NCBI GenBank assembly: GCA_023426245.1 | Contig: JAFABB010000025.1 | Span: 144,796-208,795, forward strand | Direction of reading: 5' to 3' | DNA from: Bacillota bacterium | GTDB taxonomy: Bacteria; Bacillota; UBA4882; UBA8346 | DNA length: 64,000 nt | Shown here: positions 8,880-17,333 of the stretch, piece after piece | Layout: every line of letters starts with the position of its first letter | Numbering within the stretch: position 1 is the stretch's first letter | Position numbers and translations under genes: made by a program | The notes under the pieces: generated by a model | Databases searched by the model: none | Told to the model about the DNA's origin: nothing | The model's input: only the letters and a program-made list of their open reading frames with translations

Positions 8880-10616
8880 TTAATTCACAAGTACTAAGGT
8901 CCAAAGATGATCCATTGTACCGCTGTCAGTCCATTGTATTGCCTGACCTCCGTCAATGGATGACATGTCTGAAACTCCTAAAACTTTGCCGCTATTCCGG
9001 TTCACCAGCTTGTAAACACCGGATCCGGTATCGGTCATCGTCCAATCATGATCGGCCGTACCATTATCGCTCCATTGAATTACTTTGGCTCCATCGGAAG
9101 TTGACATATCAGTGACTCCCAAAACTTTTCCACTATTGGCATTGGTCAGCCGATAATAGCCATTCATTGAAGTAATCGTCCAATTGTGATCTGTTGTACC
9201 GTTATCGCCCCATTGTACTGCACCTGCTCCATCGGAAGTCGACATGCCACTGATTCCCAGCACTTTTCCACTATTCAGATTTACGAGCTTATAGGTATGT
9301 CCACTGGAAACGGTTGTTGCGCTGGAGGCACAAGGAGTCAAATAAATACGATATCCGTATAAACTGCTGGCCCCCGTTACCGTCACTGTTATAGAACCGC
9401 TTGAAACGGATTTAATACTTTGGGAAACAAGGGTCGGAGCGCTAACAGCAGTATCTTTATTGGGCCAAGCCACGGATTGAACAACCACACGGGCATACGA
9501 ACCGAAGAAAGATGGAATACCATTAATCACCACATTCACCGTTCCGTCGTTATTCCCTCCAAAACAGATACTCGCATATTTTTCATTGGAATCTACGCAC
9601 GCGAAACCGTCTACATTGCTACTGGCATCATTTGGCGGCGTAACATTAACCATATTGCCGGACATTGCGCCATACCAATGATAAAACCACCATCCGCCCC
9701 CTTTGGCAGTATTACTGGCCAGCAGACTTCCTAATCTGCCGGGATAAGCGGTAAACCACCATGAAATGCAAGCGCTGTCAACCTTGTTACGTTCAAATTT
9801 CGCAATAAAAGGCGCCGATGGACCGGGAGCTCCTTCATAATTATGATTGGTATTGCAATACTCATTAATACTGATCGGTTTTGCCGATATGCTTAAAGAT
9901 GCTTCCAGCGAACGATAATCAGAAATATTTCCGGAAATAACTCCCGCTCCGCTGCCTAGTTCATGCCAACTGATTATATCCGGGAGGCAATTGTTATTTT
10001 TGCAATATGTAAGAAATGTACTCATCATCGAATGATTATAATAACCTTCAGAAGGGCCGATAATTCTTGCGCTCGGATCCAGTGAACGAATTCGGTCATA
10101 CGTCTGTTTCCATAATGTGTTATTAAAATCCCCATTACTGCTATTCCAGGTGTAAACCGGCTCGTTCCATATTTCATATCCGTAAAAATTTGTATATCCC
10201 GATGCTTTCTTATCATTGATAACGGAAGTAACTTTACTCAGCCAATCATTCATGTTCGTAAATGAATATGGCCAGTTTGGAAAGATATCTGCCAAACGGA
10301 TCATAACCTTAGCGGTCGGCGCCGCGTTTTGAAGTCTTCCGGCAACCGTGATAGCGGCCCCCGCAGGCTGTTGGTAACCAGTCCCCGCTCTTGCCGGATT
10401 TGTAAATACGCTGGCATTTAATGGAGTTACTAAACCAGAGATATCAGCCGGAAGGGTTTCCGTAATTCCATACAAGGAGCCGCTGGCACAATGGGTTACA
10501 CCCCTCAAAGTACTTGAAAGATTTATTGTAAGTGTCGAAGCTGCCGAAACCGGAAACATCCGTATCCCCAACAATATAGCCGCGATACATAGAAAAGTTC
10601 CTATAAGTCTTTTCAT
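8880..10616 (-). CDS. Secreted clan GH-A glycoside hydrolase with three ricin/CBM13 repeats
   Basis: 578 aa with a signal peptide (residues 1-26, cut near VSAAS). The catalytic part (about 30-360) is a TIM-barrel glycosidase of clan GH-A: E152 in YEIWNEP is the likely acid/base and E252 in SINEYC the likely nucleophile. A small beta domain follows (about 370-430). Three tandem ricin-like carbohydrate-binding repeats occupy 440-486, 487-533 and 534-578, each with NSGKVLG and an IQW or VQW plus DH.WT signature. The exact GH family is not decided (GH39- or GH30-like). GGAGG precedes the ATG. It lies next to the arabinoside operon and is divergent from the AraC gene. Confidence 0.85.
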   Translation of the reverse strand: MKRLIGTFLCIAAILLGIRMFPVSAASTLTINLSSTLRGVTHCASGSLYGITETLPADISGLVTPLNASVFTNPARAGTGYQQPAGAAITVAGRLQNAAPTAKVMIRLADIFPNWPYSFTNMNDWLSKVTSVINDKKASGYTNFYGYEIWNEPVYTWNSSNGDFNNTLWKQTYDRIRSLDPSARIIGPSEGYYNHSMMSTFLTYCKNNNCLPDIISWHELGSGAGVISGNISDYRSLEASLSISAKPISINEYCNTNHNYEGAPGPSAPFIAKFERNKVDSACISWWFTAYPGRLGSLLASNTAKGGGWWFYHWYGAMSGNMVNVTPPNDASSNVDGFACVDSNEKYASICFGGNNDGTVNVVINGIPSFFGSYARVVVQSVAWPNKDTAVSAPTLVSQSIKSVSSGSITVTVTGASSLYGYRIYLTPCASSATTVSSGHTYKLVNLNSGKVLGISGMSTSDGAGAVQWGDNGTTDHNWTITSMNGYYRLTNANSGKVLGVTDMSTSDGAKVIQWSDNGTADHDWTMTDTGSGVYKLVNRNSGKVLGVSDMSSIDGGQAIQWTDSGTMDHLWTLVLVN

Positions 10617-10967
10617 GTTTAACCCTCCTTTATTCTATTGTTTTTACCATAAACAAAGACTGCTACGAAACTGCCAAGAATTTAACCACCACTAGCTAAA
10701 AAGCCGATTTCCAAACCGAAGACAACCGTTTTGCTAAAGCATTCAGCAAAAGCCGAGGGTTTGAATCCCAATCGCTGAGACAATCAAAGCTTAACACCCC
10801 TGTTTAAACAATAATTTGACCGCGGCATTTTTTGTTAACAACAGGTTACGGTTCCATTATATCGTCTGGATTTTTCTATCATAGAGTCAAAAAGCAGACA
10901 AATAATGACATTTTCATACATTTATGTTATGCTATGTATACTTGACATTTTAACAAAGGAGATAACC

Positions 10968-11858
10968 ATGCACTATCTTCTTTGCCCTTTTCATCCCTAT
11001 CCCAAAGCAGATAATGGCGGCTGTGCGTTATTGTCTCCCGGCTGGATCCATCCTAGCCGGAAATTAGATTCATCAGTGATTATCGTAGGTCGTAAAGGAA
11101 CCGTTTTATTGGAAGAGGAAGGAGAATTGCTGGAAGTCATTCCAAACCGTTTAATTCTATTAACCGCCGGGAAACTCCATAAAGGGGTGAGGCCTTTAGA
11201 GACCAATGCTTCTTATTATTGGTTTCATTTTACACTTCAATCCACTGCTTTAACATTAACCAGCGAAGAAGTTGCTCCCATATTGAGTAATCCCCTTGTA
11301 ATCCAACAACGTTTGGCCGAAGCGGCTTTGATACCCCAGCAATTGAATTTAGCGGACAATGATTTTTTGTCTGTACTTTTCCGGGAATTATTGTGTGAGC
11401 AAGAACGGCCCAGTTATACCAGACAGCGGCTTCAGTTAATATTTCAAAATCTCTTAATTGCAATTACCGAAGAAACTATTAAATCTTATCGTGTTCCGGA
11501 AAGCCTATCCGCAGCATCGAGTTTAGTATACGCTATCGTTACGGCTGTCAATACCAACCTCACCAATCTCAATCTTTCGGTAAAGTCTATCGCTGATGAT
11601 TTAGATTATAATCCCGATTATATCGGACGCCAATTTAGGGCTGTCATGGGTATTTCCATTGGAGAATACATTTTGCAGCAGCGTATGAAACTTGCCGAGG
11701 AATTACTGCAAGAAAGCAATGAGACGATAACGAATATTGCAATCAAATGTGGTTTTTCATCCGTACGACACTTTTTACGCCAGTTTAAAAAAGAAAAAGG
11801 CCTCACTCCTTCCGACCTTCGTCATCGGTATCAGGCCATGCATATTAATATTCATTGA
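10968..11858 (+). CDS. AraC-family transcriptional regulator
   Basis: 296 aa. The longer frame begins at 10905, but AAAGGAG directly precedes ATG 10968. An N-terminal cupin-like sugar-sensing region (about 1-140; SSVIIVGRKGTVLLEEEGE) is followed by a C-terminal AraC DNA-binding domain (about 195-290) with two helix-turn-helices: VKSIADDLDYNPDYIGRQFR and ITNIAIKCGFSSVRHFLRQF. It is transcribed away from the secreted GH-A gene, with about 350 bases between them, and probably activates that gene or the GH127 operon in response to a sugar (inference). Confidence 0.92.
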   Translation: MHYLLCPFHPYPKADNGGCALLSPGWIHPSRKLDSSVIIVGRKGTVLLEEEGELLEVIPNRLILLTAGKLHKGVRPLETNASYYWFHFTLQSTALTLTSEEVAPILSNPLVIQQRLAEAALIPQQLNLADNDFLSVLFRELLCEQERPSYTRQRLQLIFQNLLIAITEETIKSYRVPESLSAASSLVYAIVTAVNTNLTNLNLSVKSIADDLDYNPDYIGRQFRAVMGISIGEYILQQRMKLAEELLQESNETITNIAIKCGFSSVRHFLRQFKKEKGLTPSDLRHRYQAMHINIH

Positions 11859-11966
11859 TTTAAGTTACAAAACTTCATTAAAAAGTCCGGGATTTGACAG
11901 CCGGGGGTCAGCCTCGTTTCTTAGCTCGGTAGTTTTTTCTCATTATGCTTTACCATCGGCAAAGCC

Positions 11967-12914
11967 TCATCTCGATAGAGCGAGGAAAAAATTTTTATTC
12001 CTGTCGCATAGCAGTTCTCCCTTGTCCAATTCCAGCTCGGCAACTTGAAGGGCCGATCTTCTGGAGCTATAGGGCATCGAAGCAAGCATTCCGCCTCTAT
12101 CATCCCGGTATTCCTCAGGATGGACATGGTAAAAAATGTAGGCTTTTTCTCCGGCCACCAAAACATCTCCGTGGCAGGCATGGTTTGTATCATCGACTCT
12201 TTTGCCGGGGGCGGAAAGAATATTTTTTTGGCGGGCCCATCTTTGGCAATCGGATGAAGTATAGACTCCAAAGCCATTCCATGGATCAGTGATCATCCAA
12301 TAGCGATTTTGCCAGTAAAAGACATTCGGACCTTCATGAGGACAATCGGTTATGACCGGACCAATCCCTTGCCAATGAAATAAATCGACGCTATCAGCGG
12401 CATAGGTATGCGAATTATGGGCTTCATCCTTATACCACAGTCTCCATGTACCAGCTGGTAATTGACAAACGCAAGCATCAATCACATGGTCGGAGGATAA
12501 GGGTAAAATAGATTCAAATTGCCAATCCCACAAATTCTTGCTGGTATAATGAATAATATGGCGCTCGCCGGACCAATCCTCGACAATACCTTGAATATAA
12601 CTCACATACATATGGTAAATGCCTTCATGCCACATAACCTCCGGAGCCCAAAAAGTATTTCTCCCATTTTCCAATTCTAAGCCTCTCAAAGTCCCCCGGT
12701 AAACCCAATTCTGGCCTCCGTCGCGTGAGGAGGCAATCCCGATGTCGGAACCATGAACCCAGGCAAATCCCTGGCAATCGACATTGGCACGCCTACTAGT
12801 ATAAAGGATCCACCAGCTCTTTTCTTGGCGGTTCCGAATAATTGTCGGATCCGCAGCCCCGTCACAAATGGGATCCCGAAAAAGGGGGGCTTTGGGAGTT
12901 ATTAAACCGTTCAT
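11967..12914 (-). CDS. GH43-like five-bladed beta-propeller glycosidase, cytoplasmic
   Basis: 315 aa, no signal peptide. The pattern is that of clan GH-F propeller enzymes: D22 in GAADPTII (candidate base), the WAPEVMW strand, D146 in VIDACVCQL (candidate pKa modulator) and E194 in HEGPNVFYW (candidate acid). GH43 members remove arabinofuranose or xylose from oligosaccharides. The subfamily is not clear to me and the protein is shorter than many. It ends the operon SBP-permease-permease-nucleoside hydrolase-GH43-like, 21 bases after the nucleoside hydrolase gene. The ribosome site is weak (GGAAAG). Confidence 0.8.
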   Translation of the reverse strand: MNGLITPKAPLFRDPICDGAADPTIIRNRQEKSWWILYTSRRANVDCQGFAWVHGSDIGIASSRDGGQNWVYRGTLRGLELENGRNTFWAPEVMWHEGIYHMYVSYIQGIVEDWSGERHIIHYTSKNLWDWQFESILPLSSDHVIDACVCQLPAGTWRLWYKDEAHNSHTYAADSVDLFHWQGIGPVITDCPHEGPNVFYWQNRYWMITDPWNGFGVYTSSDCQRWARQKNILSAPGKRVDDTNHACHGDVLVAGEKAYIFYHVHPEEYRDDRGGMLASMPYSSRRSALQVAELELDKGELLCDRNKNFFLALSR

Positions 12915-12935
12915 AGTTTATCGCTTCTTTCCGAA

Positions 12936-13895
12936 TTACCATTGTAAAGCTTTTTTAGTCAAGATTCTTTCCATGAAAAACTGCCGGAATCGCTCATGTT
13001 CTACTTCCAGACCCACTTGAGCATTGGCTTTATTGTGGCTGCTATTCCACCAATTGGAATCCGTCATATTAAAAGTCATCCCCCTGGTATATTCGCCTTG
13101 TGTTTCAATAGCGATAGTCCTTGGGACCAATTTCACAAAATCTTGACGGATCACAGTTCCAACCGCTAAAGGATCATGAAGATACGGAAGATTTTGAGTA
13201 TGCCCACGCCATAACCCGATAGTCAGATACAAAAAATCGGTCAGTTCGGAACCTTCTCGCCGGAAATCGTCCAAGTTCTTCTTTGTCAAGCGGCATTTGC
13301 TGGTTACATCCAGCCCGATGCCATGAATGGGTATCCCGGATTCAAAAACAACTTTGGCCGCTTCCGGATCGCATTGAATATTATACTCCACAACATTCGA
13401 AAAATAAGCTCCTCCCATCAAAACCAACCGTTTTACTTTTGAAGCAACGATAGGAGCTTTTTGTAACATTGCGGCAATATTGGTAAGGGGACCGATTGCC
13501 ACAATGATGAGTTCGCCTTTTAACGATAAAGTCTTTTGAATCAAGAAATCGACTGCATCTCCAGGAGTTTCTGTGATTTCTTCTTCCATATCTTCGGTAT
13601 ATTGACACGGTATTTCTGTGAAGTCAACTTTCATTAAAAATGGCGCCAGCCTCTGTTGATTCAATGGTTGACTAACCCCCGGCACAACCATAATGTCCTT
13701 TCTCCCGGCCAGACGTACTAATTTTTTCCCAATCCTGGCTTTTAAGAGGGTATTCTTAAATACGGTGGTAACTCCCACCAAATCAACTTCCGGTGAATTA
13801 AGTGCCAAAGTTAGCGCTAGAAGATCGTCGATATCATCTCCGATATCCGTATCGATAATAACCTTTTCTGGACACTTACCAAATGAATCCGGCAT
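12936..13895 (-). CDS. Inosine-uridine-type nucleoside hydrolase
   Basis: About 319 aa. The family fingerprint is complete: the calcium-binding cluster DTDIGDDIDD near residues 14-24, the IAIGPLTNIA strand, MGGA followed by EYNIQCDPEAA, and LHDPLAV. Known members split the N-glycosidic bond of ribonucleosides to ribose and base. Here the gene sits between a sugar permease gene and a GH43-like gene, so its substrate may be a nucleoside or another furanoside brought in by that transporter (inference). ATG 13895 is preferred over the adjacent TTG 13898; a G-rich ribosome site lies about 12 bases upstream. Confidence 0.92.
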   Translation of the reverse strand: MPDSFGKCPEKVIIDTDIGDDIDDLLALTLALNSPEVDLVGVTTVFKNTLLKARIGKKLVRLAGRKDIMVVPGVSQPLNQQRLAPFLMKVDFTEIPCQYTEDMEEEITETPGDAVDFLIQKTLSLKGELIIVAIGPLTNIAAMLQKAPIVASKVKRLVLMGGAYFSNVVEYNIQCDPEAAKVVFESGIPIHGIGLDVTSKCRLTKKNLDDFRREGSELTDFLYLTIGLWRGHTQNLPYLHDPLAVGTVIRQDFVKLVPRTIAIETQGEYTRGMTFNMTDSNWWNSSHNKANAQVGLEVEHERFRQFFMERILTKKALQW

Positions 13896-13942
13896 CAAAA
13901 AAGAAACCCCCTAAGCAAAATTGAGTTCTTTATTATCCTTTA

Positions 13943-14761
13943 TCACCCTTTAACGGCTCCTCGGGCCAAACCTTTGACAATTTGTTTCTGGGCGGCCATA
14001 AAAAATAATACAATAGGAATTAAAACAATTGTGGCCATTGTTAAAAATGAAGGCCAGTCAACGCTGAATTGTCCTTTAGCCCGGAATATTTCAAGCACTA
14101 AAGTCCCCTTGGACCGGGTATTTAAAAACAAAAAGGGTACTAAAAAATCATTCCAAATCCACATCACATGGTAAATCATTGCAGTCACCAAAATCGGTTT
14201 TAGGAGTGGGAATATAATCCTCCAAAAAACTCCCCAGATACTGCAACCATCAATAATGGCTGCTTCCTCAAGTTCACGGGGCAAGGTTTTCATATAACCA
14301 ACAATGAGAAAAAATGAAAAAGTACATCCTGAGATATAAAATAAAACAACTCCATAAATCTGATCAATAAAATGAAACGCCCTCATAGTTTCGAACAATG
14401 GAATCAATGTTGCCTGAAAGGGAATCATAAATCCGGCCAGTAGATAATACATCACGATTTTATTAAATTTATTTTCCCGGAAAACGATGGGATAAGCCGC
14501 CATTGCTCCACATACTACGATTGCAACCGCTCCGAAACAAGTCAGGGTTAAAGTATTGAAAAAGCTCCGGACAATCGGAACAGTTTGAAATACTTGAATA
14601 TAATTGGTAAGAATAATTTTTTTAGGCAGGCCAAGCGGATTATAAGCGCATTCCGAATAAGACTTTATCGTATTGATTATCATATAAAAAAATGGATATA
14701 AAAACATAATCCCGATTGGAGCCATTATCAGATCGAGAATCCAGGCTCTTTTTTTATTCAT
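13943..14761 (-). CDS. ABC sugar transporter permease, MalG type
   Basis: 272 aa with six predicted membrane segments, the EAA loop EEAAIIDGCSIWGVFWRIIF and the usual C terminus KGLARGAVKG. GGAGG precedes the ATG, and the start overlaps the stop of the MalF-type gene by 4 bases. Together with that gene and the SBP at 15770-17011 it forms the second carbohydrate importer of the window. Confidence 0.95.
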   Translation of the reverse strand: MNKKRAWILDLIMAPIGIMFLYPFFYMIINTIKSYSECAYNPLGLPKKIILTNYIQVFQTVPIVRSFFNTLTLTCFGAVAIVVCGAMAAYPIVFRENKFNKIVMYYLLAGFMIPFQATLIPLFETMRAFHFIDQIYGVVLFYISGCTFSFFLIVGYMKTLPRELEEAAIIDGCSIWGVFWRIIFPLLKPILVTAMIYHVMWIWNDFLVPFLFLNTRSKGTLVLEIFRAKGQFSVDWPSFLTMATIVLIPIVLFFMAAQKQIVKGLARGAVKG

Positions 14762-15648
14762 CGCATTTTCTCCTCCCTTTTCTGCATCACATTGACCTGG
14801 AAAAAGGTAAAGAGTAAAACAATCAAAAAAAAGATAATTGATATGGCTGTAGCCCGTCCATAATTGAGTTCACTGATGCCCCGTAATAAAATCACCTGTG
14901 TAATCGTATAAAGTGAGAAACCAGGACCGCCCTGGGTTAGAGCAAACGGTATTTCATAAACCTTTAATCCTCCTGTAATCAAAAACATGACGCTGATCGT
15001 CATTGCCGGGGCAAGCATCGGAAGAGTAATATAACGGATACGCTGCCAGCCGCCGGCTCCATCAATGGCGGCCGCTTCATATATATCGGCTGGTATCGAT
15101 TGCAGGTAAGCCAAATATAACATGGCATGCCAGCCGCTACCCGCCCATACCGCGACAATAATCGAAGATATTTGAGCTAGTAATGGATCGGATAACCAAA
15201 AGACCGGTTTTATTTTTAAAATGCTTGTTAGAAAGAAATTAACCGCACCGGTGGAAGCCGGTGATAAAATAAAACCCCATATGTATCCTAGCAGCAATCC
15301 GCTGGGTATAGAAGGAAAGAAAAATATTGCTTTATGAATATTTTTGGTTTTAAAATTAGCGTCAAAAATTAAAGCGAGTGGGATGGCCAGCATAGTAACC
15401 ACGGTCACCGTACAAATCGTAAAGAAAAGGGTATAGGATAATGAGGAAATCATCGCCTGATCACGAAAAACCCATAAATAGTTTTTGAATCCCACATACT
15501 TCAAATGACGAGTCACTCCGTCAAAATTGGTAAAGCTATAAAAAAAGGTTTTCAGGAGTGGGAAAATAGTAAAGGTGGTATAAAAGCATAGTGCAGGTAT
15601 TAAAAATAATTCATATCTCATGGTTTGCCAAAATTGAGCCCGTTTCAT
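14758..15648 (-). CDS. ABC sugar transporter permease, MalF type
   Basis: 296 aa inner-membrane protein with six predicted segments; the EAA loop is YEAAAIDGAGGWQRIRYITL. AGGGGTG precedes ATG 15648. It is separated from its SBP gene by a terminator hairpin and coupled to the following MalG-type gene. Confidence 0.95.
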   Translation of the reverse strand: MKRAQFWQTMRYELFLIPALCFYTTFTIFPLLKTFFYSFTNFDGVTRHLKYVGFKNYLWVFRDQAMISSLSYTLFFTICTVTVVTMLAIPLALIFDANFKTKNIHKAIFFFPSIPSGLLLGYIWGFILSPASTGAVNFFLTSILKIKPVFWLSDPLLAQISSIIVAVWAGSGWHAMLYLAYLQSIPADIYEAAAIDGAGGWQRIRYITLPMLAPAMTISVMFLITGGLKVYEIPFALTQGGPGFSLYTITQVILLRGISELNYGRATAISIIFFLIVLLFTFFQVNVMQKREEKMR

Positions 15649-15663
15649 CCAATCACCCCTAAT

Positions 15664-15711
15664 AAAAAGAGGCTGTTTAAGGGATTATAAGACTTTTCAA
15701 CAGCCTCTTTC
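15664..15711 (-). terminator. Hairpin terminator between SBP and permease genes
   Basis: Inverted repeat aaagaggctgtt (near 15666-15677) and aacagcctcttt (15699-15710). On the minus strand the stem ends in a short T run. It lies right after the SBP stop, as in the operon at 6820. Confidence 0.75.
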
Positions 15712-15769
15712 TTACGTATACTCAAATTCTAAATTTTCTCACTGTAAAGATAGGCTATCTAAAAAAGAC

Positions 15770-17011
15770 TCAGTTCTGCTTCATTTCGCGAAGTTTTGCA
15801 TCCAGGGTTTTAGCTGCTCCGGCAGGAGTGATTTTGCCTACGAAACAATCCTGCATGGAAATAACGTATTGATTGCGCAAGGCTTCTGTGTAACGATGCC
15901 ATTCCCCCATAGGGATATAGTTTTTCCCTGTAAGAAGCCCATTTTTATAAGCATCCACCAAAGGTGCGGGAACAGGAGGAGTATATCCCTTAGCAATAAT
16001 CAATTGACCGGTCCCTTTATGGAAGGCCTCAAGCCCAGCCGGGCTTGATATATATTCCAAAAATTTCAAGGCTTCGGCTTTATACTTTGTCTTGCGATAA
16101 ATTGAAAATCCAACATCAACACATCCGGCATACCACTTGTTATTGGGTTTGGTTCCGGGAATATACATCATTTTGTAGTCGATTTTGGGATTGATTTTTT
16201 CTATGTCCGGTATGTTCCAGGGACCGCCCAAAATCATGGCTACCTTTTCCGTTGCGAATTCATTAATCCTTTGATCATTGGTTATACCAACCATATCGGG
16301 AGTCATATAACCATTTTTGACCATTCCGTTATACCAAAGCGTTAACGGAGCGGCCCAACCATCGGCAAATTTCTTTTTTCCAGCGTAAACTTGTTTTGTA
16401 AAGTTAGGATTTTGGGCATAGGTCTCGGCCGCAAAGAGGATAGGCACAATATTGACTGCTGCATCTTGACAGTTATCCAAAAATGGCTGAATACCGGCGT
16501 CTTTTAATTTCTTACAGAGGGCCAGAAATTCATTCCAGGTTTCCGGTTCTTTGGTTATACCGGCCTTTTTAAATAGAGCTTTATTATAATAGATACCTCC
16601 AACCCAAGCTGCCACGGACATTGAATAAGCCTTCCCATTTTCACCGTACATAGCCCTACTATAGTCGGGAATTGCCTTCATAAATGGTTGAGAAGTTAAA
16701 TCCAGGGCATATTTACCTTTCATAATGTCTTCACGGTTCTCCAAAGCCATCATAAAGACATCCGGAGCAGAATCCGTCAGGAGCATGGTCTTCAATTTCT
16801 CAACGTAATCTTTCACCGGGGGAGCAAATTGCAAATCCACCTTAATATTGGGATATTTCTTGGAGAAACCGTCGAGAATCGGTTTCATTGCACTCTCATT
16901 CTGCCACGATAAATAAGTAATGGTTACTTCTTTCGTTTTCCCAAGGGTGGAACCTAAAAAGACACAAAACACCAGGGAAACAGCAATTAGAAGAATAATC
17001 GCCTTTTTCAT
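15770..17011 (-). CDS. ABC transporter extracellular sugar-binding protein (family 1)
   Basis: 413 aa with a signal peptide (MKKAIILLIAVSLVFCVFLG) and SBP family 1 features: VTITYLSWQNE, DVFMMALENRED, GIYYNKALFKKAGI and AMILGGPWNIPDIE. AAGGGG precedes the ATG. It heads the operon that ends with the nucleoside hydrolase and the GH43-like enzyme. It is divergent from the sensor kinase gene at 17334, which probably regulates it (inference from position). Confidence 0.94.
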   Translation of the reverse strand: MKKAIILLIAVSLVFCVFLGSTLGKTKEVTITYLSWQNESAMKPILDGFSKKYPNIKVDLQFAPPVKDYVEKLKTMLLTDSAPDVFMMALENREDIMKGKYALDLTSQPFMKAIPDYSRAMYGENGKAYSMSVAAWVGGIYYNKALFKKAGITKEPETWNEFLALCKKLKDAGIQPFLDNCQDAAVNIVPILFAAETYAQNPNFTKQVYAGKKKFADGWAAPLTLWYNGMVKNGYMTPDMVGITNDQRINEFATEKVAMILGGPWNIPDIEKINPKIDYKMMYIPGTKPNNKWYAGCVDVGFSIYRKTKYKAEALKFLEYISSPAGLEAFHKGTGQLIIAKGYTPPVPAPLVDAYKNGLLTGKNYIPMGEWHRYTEALRNQYVISMQDCFVGKITPAGAAKTLDAKLREMKQN

Positions 17012-17333
17012 TGAAATCCCCTTCCCTTATCAAATATTAACCAGCGGTCTCGAGACAATTTCATTATAATCATGTTGATTTTTTATTAAAAGCGGTTTTA
17101 TTGCCCGTTTCTTTTGAAATATTGTCTTCATCAAAAACTACATAGGTGGCAAAATTTTCTCCTTTTTCTGAACTAGTAGCCAGAGAAATAAGATTTTAAT
17201 CCGCATCATTCTTTTAAAGAAACCTTTGTTTTATTGCAAAATAGTTTTAAAAAATTGCTGACATTTTTCGGAATGTAATTTCCCAATCCAAATTATGTTA
17301 CAATATATTTAAAATTGCTATGAGGAAACCTTG
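17012..17333. promoter_or_regulatory. Divergent promoter region, SBP operon and sensor kinase
   Basis: On the minus strand a TATAAT at 17063-17068 lies about 50 bases before the SBP start. The near-palindrome TAAAAGCGGTTTTA at 17087-17100 overlaps the expected -35 area. It matches a CcpA/LacI-type operator with two differences from the cre consensus. On the plus strand TACAAT within tatgttacaat near 17298-17303 could serve the kinase gene. The rest is AT-rich with no gene seen. Confidence 0.4.

Noticed and set aside
10740..10790. tRNA-like T-arm (gagggtttgaatcccaa)
   Set aside because: The T-loop-like stretch lacks a matching 5' acceptor arm, D-arm and anticodon arm upstream, so it is not a tRNA and probably a chance hairpin.
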